A DNA stretch of 27,883 bases from Gammaproteobacteria bacterium (GTDB lineage: Bacteria > Pseudomonadota > Gammaproteobacteria > Enterobacterales > Kangiellaceae). The stretch covers positions 1-27,883 of the forward strand of contig JABXIW010000486.1 in assembly GCA_013372875.1 (NCBI GenBank). The letters run 5' to 3'. The notes under the pieces are model-generated. The model saw only the letters and a program-made list of their open reading frames with translations, was not told where the DNA came from and did not search any database. The first letter of the stretch is position 1. Every line of letters begins with the position of its first letter. Shown here piece by piece: positions 8,170 through 16,122 of this stretch. Made by a program: the position numbers and the translations under genes.

Positions 8170-10200
8170 ATGGAAAACCATAACGAATTAACATTACCAA
8201 CTTTATTAAAACTAATTTCAAAAAAGAAAGTAGCATTTATTTTTTTTGTAATAATTTCTCTTTTGTTGGGTTACCTCTTGTCATCTATACTCCCCAAAAA
8301 GTATGAGGCTAATGCGCTTATACAAATTGAGCAAGACAAGGCAAATCCTTTGCAATCAGTAATAAGTAGCTCTATTCCTAGTGTGGTTGGGTTAGGTCTT
8401 TCTGGTTCAGGGGTAGAAACAGAAATTGAGCTCTTGAAATCAAGAAGCATTTTACTCGATGTTATAAACAAACACCGCTTAGATGTAGATGCTTCTTTGC
8501 CCAAAGAGATTGTGGTACAGAAATTTAATTTGCCTCATGGTGAGTATAAGCTTGATTTGATTTCTGGAAAAGAATATCAACTCCGTAATAGCGATCAAAT
8601 TACGCTTGAAGGAGGGCTTGGGGAGACGCTTGTAAACAACTATGGTGATGTGTTGATTTCTGGTGATGGTCTTGTGAATAAGTATGTTGGCTCTAGTTGG
8701 GGTATTGTTAGGCTGGATGAAAATGAAGCCGTTGAGCGTTTTGAAGATGAGTTACGGGTGTCGGAAAGAGGCAAGCAAACTGGCTTGATACAATTATCAT
8801 TTAATGCCACATCCCCTCTATTAGCAAAGACTATTGTCGATGATTTGGCTAATGTTTTTTTAAGGCTAAATATAGAAGGAAAATCTAAAGAGGCTGAGTT
8901 GGCACTGGCTTTTGTTGAGAAGCAGCTGCCAAGAATAAAGTCAGAGTTGGAGCTGGCTGAGTTGGAGTTAAATGAATTTAGGAAAAAAAATAACACTATA
9001 GATATTACGCTTGAAACTCAGTCCAAACTGGGGCAAATGGTTGAGCTAGAGAAGGGGATTACTCAGCTTTCACTTAAAAAAGAACAACTGCTAACTAAGT
9101 TTTCATCAGATCATCCTAAGCTTACAGGTGTTAATGCGCAAATAGAAGAGTTGAAAGTTAAACAAAAAGATATAGAGCAAAGTGTAGGTGAGTTGCCTCA
9201 AGCTCAGCAACATATTTTGGAGTTGACAAGGAATGTAGAGGTAAATAATCAAGTGTATTTGCAGATGTTAAATACGCAGCAACAATTTAAGTTGGCAAAA
9301 GCCAGTACCGTGGGGAATGTTCGTGTTGTGGACTATGCTCTGTTGCCTACAGAACCAAGCTCGCCTAAAAAATACTTAATCATCGCTGCATTCTTATTTT
9401 TGGGGCTGGTTATATTTGTTCTTTATGTATTGTTTGAATTTTATTTTGATAAAGGAGTTAAAAGTGCAGTGCAACTTGAAAGAGAGTTGGATTTATCTGT
9501 AATTGGCTCATTGCCGGCGGTTAATAAAAAAGATGGGGATACAGACTTACTTTATAATGAAGCTATTAAAAGTTTAAGAACCAGTATTGAGTTTATGTCG
9601 AACGATATAGCTGATCAAAGCTCATTGATAGTAATAACCAGTGCAGAACCAAATGTTGGAAAGTCTTATGTATCAACTTCTTTAGCTTTATCTTTGTCAG
9701 AACTTGATAAGAAAACACTTTTGATTGATGGTGACCTGAGAAGGGGGAAACTATATAAGTATTTTGATTTTGAGAATCGTAATGGCTTAACTGATTATTT
9801 GCTGTCTAGTGAAGACGCCAAAAGTTTTATTAAAAGCATCAACGAAAAGCTTTTTGTAATTAACTGCGGGAATTCGTATAACTCTCCTTCCGAGCTGTTA
9901 TCTAGTAAGAAGTTTAGTGACCTAATCACTAGCCTAAAGGTTGCGTATGACTATATTATTATCGATAGCCCACCGGTTTTAGCTGTAACTGATCCTGAGT
10001 TAATCGCTCGTTTTGCTGACCATATACTTTTGATAGGTGAATATGGTCGAACTACAATAGGACAATATAAAGCTACTAAGAAAAAGCTAATCTCAACTGG
10101 AGCTCAAGGGTGCTCTATCGTTCTTAATAAAGTAGATTTGAAAGAAAGCATGGCGGATGATGAGTTTGGTCAATATCAGTATTCATATGTTAATGAATAA
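8170..10200 (+). CDS. wzc: Polysaccharide co-polymerase / BY-kinase Wzc
   Basis: A 676-residue inner-membrane protein that sets chain length, couples to Wza and autophosphorylates on tyrosine. It has a Wzz domain with a first membrane helix (about 20-41) and a long periplasmic coiled-coil region (about 230-380). GNVRVVDYALLPTEPSSPKK marks the second helix (about 402-426). The C-terminal kinase has Walker A SAEPNVGKS (491-499), Walker A' LLIDGDLRRGK (517-527) and Walker B YIIIDSPPV (595-603). The extreme C-terminus has only three tyrosines (669, 671, 673), fewer than the seven-tyrosine cluster of E. coli Wzc (720 residues). It lies 5 nt before the polymerase gene. Confidence 0.95.
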   Translation: MENHNELTLPTLLKLISKKKVAFIFFVIISLLLGYLLSSILPKKYEANALIQIEQDKANPLQSVISSSIPSVVGLGLSGSGVETEIELLKSRSILLDVINKHRLDVDASLPKEIVVQKFNLPHGEYKLDLISGKEYQLRNSDQITLEGGLGETLVNNYGDVLISGDGLVNKYVGSSWGIVRLDENEAVERFEDELRVSERGKQTGLIQLSFNATSPLLAKTIVDDLANVFLRLNIEGKSKEAELALAFVEKQLPRIKSELELAELELNEFRKKNNTIDITLETQSKLGQMVELEKGITQLSLKKEQLLTKFSSDHPKLTGVNAQIEELKVKQKDIEQSVGELPQAQQHILELTRNVEVNNQVYLQMLNTQQQFKLAKASTVGNVRVVDYALLPTEPSSPKKYLIIAAFLFLGLVIFVLYVLFEFYFDKGVKSAVQLERELDLSVIGSLPAVNKKDGDTDLLYNEAIKSLRTSIEFMSNDIADQSSLIVITSAEPNVGKSYVSTSLALSLSELDKKTLLIDGDLRRGKLYKYFDFENRNGLTDYLLSSEDAKSFIKSINEKLFVINCGNSYNSPSELLSSKKFSDLITSLKVAYDYIIIDSPPVLAVTDPELIARFADHILLIGEYGRTTIGQYKATKKKLISTGAQGCSIVLNKVDLKESMADDEFGQYQYSYVNE

Positions 10201-10205
10201 CTAAA

Positions 10206-11207
10206 ATGGAGCTTATATCATATTTGACGCTAATAGCAGCGGCTTTTATAGCTATTTTTATAAATAGGAAAATGCCACTGCTTATTTATTGGTTTCTGTT
10301 CATAGGTTTTTTATTAATTGTTCGGTTATCGGGCTTTGATACAGATGTTGCGAAATACGCTAAATGGATGGTGTGGGACTTTAAAGGTTTTGTATATTAT
10401 CGAGAATTTTTGTATTTTTTTGTTTCAAGAACTTTATATGGATTTTTTAACAGTGAAATATATGCTTTTTGGGCAATGGATGTTCTCTGGTGTGTAGTTG
10501 TTTTGTATGCTTTAAAGAAAATTTTTGATGACAATAAGGATGCATATGTTTGTTTTGCAATTCTTTCTTTATCTTTTCCTGTGATGATGGGTTTTGAAAA
10601 CTTTTACCGTCAGCACATGGCAACGGCGTTTGCATTGTTAGCGTACTCTTTTAGCAGTTCGGGTGTGGTGAGAAGCGGCTTTTTATCTTTAGCCTCCATT
10701 CTTTTTCATAATAGCGCTGTACTTACAACGCCAACAATTTTGGGAAAGAAGCTCCTTGGTTTTTCAGCAGGCGTAAGAGCGCTTGTAATTGTTTTGCTTG
10801 TAATGTTTTTATTTTTTGTTCTCTTGTTGTTTAGTAGCGGCGGCGCAGGAGATTTTAAAAAATCAAATGCATCAACCGGATTAAATCTTTCAATGCTTTA
10901 TGTGGCACTTTTTTTCTGCATTTTGATTTTTTCTTTGTTTATAACAAGGGGTAGTTTTAAAGATAGCTTTGAGGAATTTACACCAGCTTATGTGGGCTTC
11001 TTTTTAGTGATATTAATGGCGTCGCTTTTTAATGATGCTCCTGCAGAGCGCGTTGGACAATTGTTTATAGTTCTGTCTGTCCCAAGTATTTTGGTCGGAA
11101 TTAGGAGAGTTTTTAAAGCTGGCTATGGTTTTTTTGCGGCGTGCTTTATGCTTTTTTTGGCTGTGCCAATGTTAATTTTTGATAACGCATTACAGTTTTT
11201 ATTATGA
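10206..11207 (+). CDS. wzy: Wzy-type polysaccharide polymerase, EpsG family
   Basis: A 333-residue, very hydrophobic inner-membrane protein with roughly ten predicted membrane segments. It resembles the EpsG/Wzy family, which joins undecaprenyl-linked repeat units in the periplasm. The most telling motifs are ENFYRQHMATAFALLA (RQ at 135-136) and ASILFHNSAVL (His168), matching the RQ and FH-S pattern of EpsG proteins. It sits between wzc and the sulfotransferases, and its stop overlaps the next start by four bases (ATGA). It is the only polymerase candidate in the locus. Wzy proteins diverge strongly, so the linkage made cannot be read. If the repeat units are sulfated in the cytosol, this enzyme must accept sulfated lipid-linked substrates. 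Confidence 0.82.
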   Translation: MELISYLTLIAAAFIAIFINRKMPLLIYWFLFIGFLLIVRLSGFDTDVAKYAKWMVWDFKGFVYYREFLYFFVSRTLYGFFNSEIYAFWAMDVLWCVVVLYALKKIFDDNKDAYVCFAILSLSFPVMMGFENFYRQHMATAFALLAYSFSSSGVVRSGFLSLASILFHNSAVLTTPTILGKKLLGFSAGVRALVIVLLVMFLFFVLLLFSSGGAGDFKKSNASTGLNLSMLYVALFFCILIFSLFITRGSFKDSFEEFTPAYVGFFLVILMASLFNDAPAERVGQLFIVLSVPSILVGIRRVFKAGYGFFAACFMLFLAVPMLIFDNALQFLL

Positions 11208-11857
11208 ACAATTTTAGAGTTAAAAAAATGTTTAGAACGGCATATGAAAAATTATTGTTTAATAATGATAATATACCTGCCCCATTTAAGCATACCAACA
11301 CAGTTTTTATCCACATTCCAAAAGCCGCGGGAACCAGCTTGTGTCTTGCAATATACGGAGTGCAAGTGGGGCATAGAGCAATTAAAGAGTATGTGGCTTC
11401 AAACAAAGGATTTTGTGAGAGTGCTACTAAATTTGCAATTTGTCGTGATCCTGTGGCCCGATGTTTTTCTGCATATAATTTTTTAAAATCTGGAGGAATG
11501 ACAAGAACTGACCAAGATTGGTCAGAAAAACATTTATCTAAATATGATTCGTTCGAAGACTTTGTGTTGAATGGTTTGCACAGAAACGATGTATTAAGTT
11601 ATATACACTTCATTCCGCAACACAAATATATTGAAAAGTATCACCTAGGTCCATCAGGAGTAGATTTGATTGTTAAGCTTGAAAACTTAGAGAAAGACTG
11701 GTTCAAAATAAATGCATTGTTTGAGTCAGACATTAAATTAGCTCATCTGAATAAAACAAAATATAGTGGCTCAGAAAGAAAAATTGAATTTTCTGAAGAA
11801 ATAAATAATAAAATTAGGGAAGTGTATTCCCGTGATTATTGGCTCTTAGGATATTGA
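11204..11857 (+). CDS. PAPS-dependent carbohydrate sulfotransferase (Sulfotransfer_2-like), first copy
   Basis: A 217-residue protein with both PAPS-binding elements of the sulfotransferase fold. The 5'-phosphosulfate loop is FIHIPKAAGTSL (35-46), and the 3'-phosphate site is CRDPVARCFSAYNF (80-93). No signal peptide or membrane helix is seen, so it should act in the cytosol, most likely on lipid-linked sugar intermediates before Wzx flips them. It overlaps the polymerase by 4 nt and lies 1 nt before a second, different sulfotransferase. The acceptor and position sulfated are unknown. The family assignment rests on the two motifs and their normal spacing. Confidence 0.88.
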   Translation: MNNFRVKKMFRTAYEKLLFNNDNIPAPFKHTNTVFIHIPKAAGTSLCLAIYGVQVGHRAIKEYVASNKGFCESATKFAICRDPVARCFSAYNFLKSGGMTRTDQDWSEKHLSKYDSFEDFVLNGLHRNDVLSYIHFIPQHKYIEKYHLGPSGVDLIVKLENLEKDWFKINALFESDIKLAHLNKTKYSGSERKIEFSEEINNKIREVYSRDYWLLGY

Positions 11858-11858
11858 T

Positions 11859-12521
11859 ATGCTAAGGAAATTCCCTTTAAGAATAAAGCCTAATCTTGTG
11901 TATATTCCGACTCCTAAGAATGCTTGCACATCTATTAAATCATGGGCATACCAATACAACTTTGGGAAAGAATTCAAGCCTTTCTACCTAATGGGAAAGT
12001 GTATCTATCATATCCATAATGTATACCCATGCAAAAAAATTTCAACATCTTTAATGCATGAAGAAGAATTTGTGTTTTGTGTTGTTAGAGAGCCATTTCT
12101 AAGATTTGTTTCTGCCTACTGTAATAGAGTCTTATATCATAAGGATATTTCTAAGAGTTTGTTAAGTAGGCTCAGATTACTGTTTTATAAATTACCTTTA
12201 ATACCTGATATTAAAACTTTTGTTGAGAACCTTGATGTATATATGAAAGTTAATAGGCAGATAAAGCATCACTTTTTACCTCAAACATATTTTTTAGGCT
12301 GTGACTGTAATATTTACACTAGAATTGTAAATATTAAGAGCTTGGATAGCTTAAAGACTTGGCTTGAGGGAGTAACCTCTACAGAGGTTGTGTTCCCACG
12401 GTTACAGGAAGGGGGTAAAGAGTTTAAGGACATAGTTCTTAGCGAGCTTAGTGAGAAACATATAGACATTATAAAGAAGTATTATGCTAAAGATTATGAG
12501 GTGTTTAGTGAATACTTATAG
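11859..12521 (+). CDS. PAPS-dependent carbohydrate sulfotransferase (Sulfotransfer_2-like), second copy
   Basis: A 220-residue sulfotransferase with the phosphosulfate-binding loop YIPTPKNACTSIK (15-27) and the 3'-phosphate site VVREPFLRFVSAY (75-87). These patterns resemble the animal HNK-1/chondroitin-type sulfotransferases, and several cysteines are present. It differs clearly from the gene before it outside the motifs, so the pair is not a recent duplication; different acceptors or ring positions are likely. It is predicted cytosolic. It overlaps the downstream glycosyltransferase by 14 nt when that gene is started at its best ribosome-binding site. Confidence 0.87.
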   Translation: MLRKFPLRIKPNLVYIPTPKNACTSIKSWAYQYNFGKEFKPFYLMGKCIYHIHNVYPCKKISTSLMHEEEFVFCVVREPFLRFVSAYCNRVLYHKDISKSLLSRLRLLFYKLPLIPDIKTFVENLDVYMKVNRQIKHHFLPQTYFLGCDCNIYTRIVNIKSLDSLKTWLEGVTSTEVVFPRLQEGGKEFKDIVLSELSEKHIDIIKKYYAKDYEVFSEYL

Positions 12522-13323
12522 AACAGTCTCAGTTTTAATGGCGGTATATCGTAACGATGATCCCAAAGCATTCTGGCAGGCACTACAAAGCATTACCTTA
12601 ATGCAAAATGTAAAGCCCAACGAGGTTGTTTTAGTCATTGATGGACCTATAAATTCCGAGCTAGAAGCTGTAGTAAAGAATTTTTCATTAAACTTTCAAT
12701 CTTTTAAAGTTATTCGAAATGAAAGAAACATCGGGTTGGCTTTGTCATTAAGAAAAGGGGTTACTGCTTGTACTGGCGATTTGATTGCTAGAATGGACTC
12801 TGATGATGTGGCTATGGGAAATAGATTAGAAGCTCAGCTAAATGTTATAGACAAAGGGTTTGATGTGATATACTCGAGCTCGAAAGAATTTGAGGGTAGT
12901 ATTGATAATGTTCATGGCCTTAACATTGCTCCACCGTCAAAGAACTTAAGAAAGGTAATGAATTATAGGAATCCAATTGTACACCCGTCTGTATTAATGA
13001 AGAAGGAGTTGGTTTTAAAGGTGGGAAACTATAGAGATTTAAGACTTTTTGAAGATTATGATCTTTTTTTGCGGCTTTTGAATTATGGTGCTTTATTTTA
13101 TGGCATTCAAGAGCCTCTTATATATTTTCGTGTCAGCAAGGAACTTCGTGGAAGAAGAGGTGGTTTTTCTTATTTTCGTAAAGGTTTAGCCGCAAAACGG
13201 ATTTGGATGGGAGAGAAATTAATTAATAAATGGCATGGAAGTTTGTCTATCCTACCTTTCTTTGTTTTTTCCTGTGGTGGCGACTTTGTTAAGAAAGTCG
13301 TTTATAAAATTTTAAGGAAGTAG
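12508..13323 (+). CDS. Family 2 (GT-A) glycosyltransferase, AmsE-like
   Basis: A 271-residue inverting glycosyltransferase that should add a sugar from a nucleotide donor to the undecaprenyl-linked acceptor. The N-terminal strand is TVSVLMAVYRND; then VVLVIDGP; NERNIGLALSLRKG (71-84); the metal-binding DSDD (97-100); HPSVLMKK; and the acceptor-side FEDYDLFLR (181-189). The arrangement resembles AmsE-type enzymes of exopolysaccharide loci. In-frame ATGs lie at 12484 and 12496, but GTG 12508 has GAGG about six bases upstream and gives the normal N-terminus. It is the only conventional glycosyltransferase found in the locus, which limits the likely repeat-unit size unless others act from elsewhere. 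Confidence 0.9.
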   Translation: MNTYRTVSVLMAVYRNDDPKAFWQALQSITLMQNVKPNEVVLVIDGPINSELEAVVKNFSLNFQSFKVIRNERNIGLALSLRKGVTACTGDLIARMDSDDVAMGNRLEAQLNVIDKGFDVIYSSSKEFEGSIDNVHGLNIAPPSKNLRKVMNYRNPIVHPSVLMKKELVLKVGNYRDLRLFEDYDLFLRLLNYGALFYGIQEPLIYFRVSKELRGRRGGFSYFRKGLAAKRIWMGEKLINKWHGSLSILPFFVFSCGGDFVKKVVYKILRK

Positions 13324-13325
13324 TT

Positions 13326-14159
13326 ATGAAGTTATTTATTATGCTGTTAAGTACACTTTCGCTAATAGCTTGCTTTGAAACAGAGACAAGCACTGAGATC
13401 AGTGAACCAAAGGCAGATACAAGATTTAATAGTGTGAGCAAGAGTGACAGTTATTCAAAAAAAAAGGGATTGGGGGTTTCTCCAAAACTATCTCAAGATG
13501 AGAAGTGTCGCTTTGTAGAAAGCATGAATGTAACTTGGTACTACGACTGGGGAAATGGAGGCATGGATTGTGGCAACGTAGAATACGTTCCTATGTTATG
13601 GGGGGCTCCTACTGGAAAAAAATTAGAAAAAAAAATCAGCCTTAAAAGTAAGAAAGGTAATTTGCTCTATCTAAATGAGCCTGACAATGTCCACCAATCT
13701 AATGTGCCAGTGAAAAAAGCTATAAGAGTGTGCCATAAAATCCGAGAAATTAATGATGCCACTATAATAGGTGTTTCAGCCACAAGAGCGTCGAGAGATT
13801 GGTTTAAAGAATTTATGGCTAAAGAAAATGGCTGTATTGATAAGCTTTCCATTCATTGGTATGGAAGGCCGAATATAAAAAAGTTTAAAAAATACTTTAA
13901 CGATCTTTACAAGAATTACAATAAACCTATTTGGGTAACAGAGTTTGGGATCTTTTGTGGTAAGAATGACAATGAGGAGGTTGCTCTAGATTTTTTGAAG
14001 AAAGCAACAAGGTTCCTTGAAGAAAAAGAGTATATAGAGCGTTATGTCTATTTTATGAATTTCAATTTTTTAAATGAAAAGTTGAATTGTAGCAAAGGTG
14101 TCCATAAAAAAAATACTCTTGATTTAACTGATATTGGTACTTTTTATAAGAAACTATAG
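13326..14159 (+). CDS. Lipoprotein glycoside hydrolase, Asl1-like / GH128-like catalytic domain
   Basis: A 277-residue predicted lipoprotein. The signal peptide ends in the lipobox LIAC (13-16), followed by a polar, Ser/Lys-rich linker to about residue 60. The rest matches the Asl1-like glycosyl hydrolase fold: VTWYYDWG (69-76), EYVPMLWG (86-93), LNEPDNVHQSN (116-126) with probable acid/base Glu118, IHWYG (176-180) and PIWVTEFGIF (201-210) with probable nucleophile Glu206. GH128 members cleave beta-1,3-glucans; the substrate here is more likely the locus polysaccharide. Residue +2 is Phe, not Asp, so outer-membrane sorting is expected. A run of nine A (13457-13465) lies in the linker. It may release, trim or edit polymer, but it could also remodel a host or algal glycan. 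Confidence 0.78.
   Translation: MKLFIMLLSTLSLIACFETETSTEISEPKADTRFNSVSKSDSYSKKKGLGVSPKLSQDEKCRFVESMNVTWYYDWGNGGMDCGNVEYVPMLWGAPTGKKLEKKISLKSKKGNLLYLNEPDNVHQSNVPVKKAIRVCHKIREINDATIIGVSATRASRDWFKEFMAKENGCIDKLSIHWYGRPNIKKFKKYFNDLYKNYNKPIWVTEFGIFCGKNDNEEVALDFLKKATRFLEEKEYIERYVYFMNFNFLNEKLNCSKGVHKKNTLDLTDIGTFYKKL
13457..13465 (+). repeat. Poly-A tract (A9) in the glycosidase linker
   Basis: Nine consecutive A residues encode SKKK just after the lipoprotein signal. Length change or transcriptional slippage here would separate the lipobox from the catalytic domain. The frame is intact in this copy. Confidence 0.4.
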
Positions 14160-14166
14160 GTTTTGT

Positions 14167-15267
14167 ATGAAAAATTGTTTTTTTTTCTTGTTGGTAATAG
14201 CTCAGCTTTTAATTTCGCACTCTTCTGATAGTGCAGAAGTATTTCTTAATGATAACTATATAAACTTTAAAGTTTATGAACCGGACTTACTTTCATCCGG
14301 TAATTTTTTGATAACTCAGCAAGGCAGTAATGAGATTTTAGAGGTTAACAATCAAGGTAATGTTGATAGACTTTACTTATTAAAAGGAGCCTTATGGTTG
14401 GCTAGACCAACTCATAAAGGGACTATAATGGGTATAATTAGCCCAAATAATGATTTGGAAGACCCTCTGGATCAAACTCTTTACGAGATTTGGCCAAAAG
14501 GAAACGGTTATACTTTTTCGCCTGTTAAAGCAAAGAAAAATATAGTTGAGTATCTACAAGGATTTGGAAAGGTTTTAACTGTTCATCATGATGCAATGCC
14601 AACAAAGTGGGGGACATATATAACATTAGCAAAAGTGCAAGTGAAGTTTAATGGTGAAAACTCTAATAAAGATTTTATAGTAGAAATAGACAAAGACTTA
14701 AATGTTACTTGGCATTTCGATATAGCTGAGCAACTAATAGGTCAGCCCCCAATAAATCTTGGTGACAGATACGAAAATTGGATTCATTCAAATTCGCTCG
14801 ATATAGACTCTGATGATAATATTGTTTTATCTGCTAGAAATCTTCATCAAGCAGTTGTGATCGACTACCCAAGTAAAAAAGTATTAAAAAGATTTGGCGA
14901 TGATTATTTGGATGAACAACATCATGTGTCTGTATTAGATAATGGCGATTTTTTAGCCTTTAATAATGGGTGGCTAGCCAAGCACACAAGAATAACTAGG
15001 TTTGATTCAAACGGCAGTTTAATTTTTGACAAGAAGCTATATGATGAAAATAATCAGCCAATATACTCCGGGGCATATGGTAGTGTGCAAGAAATGGTAA
15101 ATGGTAATTATGTTGTTTGTGCTGGCACGACAGGGAAAATATATGAATTCAATAGTGATTTTTCCAAGGTTTTATTGAAAATCACTCTAAAAAATAAAAA
15201 TTATGTTCATTGGGATAAGTGGGGCTCACCTTATCAAACATCTTGTTATAGAGTGTATAAAAAATGA
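14167..15267 (+). CDS. Arylsulfotransferase (ASST)-like periplasmic beta-propeller
   Basis: A 366-residue secreted protein with a signal peptide (FFFLLVIAQLLISHSSDSA) and repeated beta-propeller blades. Key segments resemble bacterial arylsulfate sulfotransferases, which move sulfate from a phenolic ester to an acceptor through a sulfo-histidine and need no PAPS. By motif comparison, VHHDAMP (His141), WIHSNSLDID (His207), LSARN (Arg224) and EQHHVSVLDNGDFLAFNNG (His252) fall where AssT has its active-site His/His/Arg/His. The frame is open from a TTG at 14134; ATG 14167 is chosen because TAGG lies seven bases upstream and the signal peptide starts there. It is shorter than E. coli AssT (nearly 600). 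It overlaps the next sulfotransferase gene by 4 nt. It could add or shift sulfate on polymer in the periplasm, or be a non-enzymatic propeller. Confidence 0.72.
   Translation: MKNCFFFLLVIAQLLISHSSDSAEVFLNDNYINFKVYEPDLLSSGNFLITQQGSNEILEVNNQGNVDRLYLLKGALWLARPTHKGTIMGIISPNNDLEDPLDQTLYEIWPKGNGYTFSPVKAKKNIVEYLQGFGKVLTVHHDAMPTKWGTYITLAKVQVKFNGENSNKDFIVEIDKDLNVTWHFDIAEQLIGQPPINLGDRYENWIHSNSLDIDSDDNIVLSARNLHQAVVIDYPSKKVLKRFGDDYLDEQHHVSVLDNGDFLAFNNGWLAKHTRITRFDSNGSLIFDKKLYDENNQPIYSGAYGSVQEMVNGNYVVCAGTTGKIYEFNSDFSKVLLKITLKNKNYVHWDKWGSPYQTSCYRVYKK
14178..14186 (+). repeat. Poly-T tract (T9) in the ASST-like signal sequence
   Basis: Nine consecutive T residues encode the FFF core of the signal peptide, four codons after the start. 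A one-base slip would abolish the protein. The frame is intact here. Confidence 0.4.
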
Positions 15268-16121
15268 GTTTTAAGAAAGCAGGAAAGTATTTAGCTGTTG
15301 ATCTTGTATTATTGTTTAAAAATATCGCCTATAAAGTGATAAGCTATCTGCCTTTCCCACAACAGAAAGAGATAACCATTATTATTGGTTGCGGTCGATC
15401 CGGAACTACGATACTGGGTAACTCAATTGCGAAACATAAAAATGTTTTATATCTCAACGAGCCTCGTTATATTTGGTCCTCAATTTATCCCGAAACTGAT
15501 ATATGGTCTAGATTTTCAAAAAAAAGAAAGGGAGTGATAGCTCCTATTTTAACAACAGAAAGGAAGAATGTACGTTTAAGGCGGCTGTTTTGGATAAAGA
15601 GAGTCCTGTCTAGGAAAAAAATTTTAGTAGAAAAGCTACCAATAAATACTCTTAGAAAACAATTTTTAGACCAAGTCTTTCAGAAAGCTAACTATATTGT
15701 TATACGCCGCAATATGGAGGAGGTTATTAACTCTATTCAAATAATGGATAGTCGGGAGCGCTGGAGTGGACATAAAGATGCGAAAAAAAAAGCTCTAGTA
15801 GAATTTGCAATGTTATCGGGCATAGATAAAAGCAAGCTAGAGCATGTAAAAGATGTAACTGAGCTATCAATTTTGGAATGGGTACTCTGTGACAGGGCTA
15901 TATCAAGTGATTTTGCCGATAAAAACAATTGCAAGATAATAAGCTATAATGATTTGGTAAGTAGTCCAAATGAAGTTATTTCAAAATTATTTGATTTTGC
16001 TGGATTTCCAGATGATAAAGCGGCTTTAGATTGGGCTGAGAACAATATTCGTAGAAGAAGTAAAAAAATCTATAATATTAGTAAACAACACCAAGATTTT
16101 AGAGAGAGTCTAATTCGGTAA
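15264..16121 (+). CDS. PAPS-dependent sulfotransferase (Sulfotransfer_3-like), third copy
   Basis: A 285-residue sulfotransferase of a different subfamily from the two upstream. The phosphosulfate loop is IIGCGRSGTTILGNSI (40-55), and the 3'-phosphate region is YIVIRRNMEEVINSI (144-158). LVEKLPINTLR (121-131) lies between them, as in Sulfotransfer_1/3 proteins. It has no cleavable signal peptide; the N-terminus has a moderately hydrophobic stretch (about 8-30) that could attach it to the membrane. It overlaps the ASST-like gene by 4 nt and is 1 nt from wzx. Its position beside the flippase fits a late cytosolic sulfation of the finished repeat unit. The target is unknown. Confidence 0.86.
   Translation: MSFKKAGKYLAVDLVLLFKNIAYKVISYLPFPQQKEITIIIGCGRSGTTILGNSIAKHKNVLYLNEPRYIWSSIYPETDIWSRFSKKRKGVIAPILTTERKNVRLRRLFWIKRVLSRKKILVEKLPINTLRKQFLDQVFQKANYIVIRRNMEEVINSIQIMDSRERWSGHKDAKKKALVEFAMLSGIDKSKLEHVKDVTELSILEWVLCDRAISSDFADKNNCKIISYNDLVSSPNEVISKLFDFAGFPDDKAALDWAENNIRRRSKKIYNISKQHQDFRESLIR
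15783..15791 (+). repeat. Poly-A tract (A9) in the third sulfotransferase
   Basis: Nine consecutive A residues encode a lysine run in the middle of the protein (AKKKA). A slip would remove the C-terminal half. The frame is intact in this copy. Confidence 0.4.
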
Positions 16122-16122
16122 A

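Noticed and set aside
15520..15800. Possible frameshift at A-runs in the third sulfotransferase
   Set aside because: The frame continues through both runs and the PAPS motifs on either side are in the same frame, so the gene is intact.
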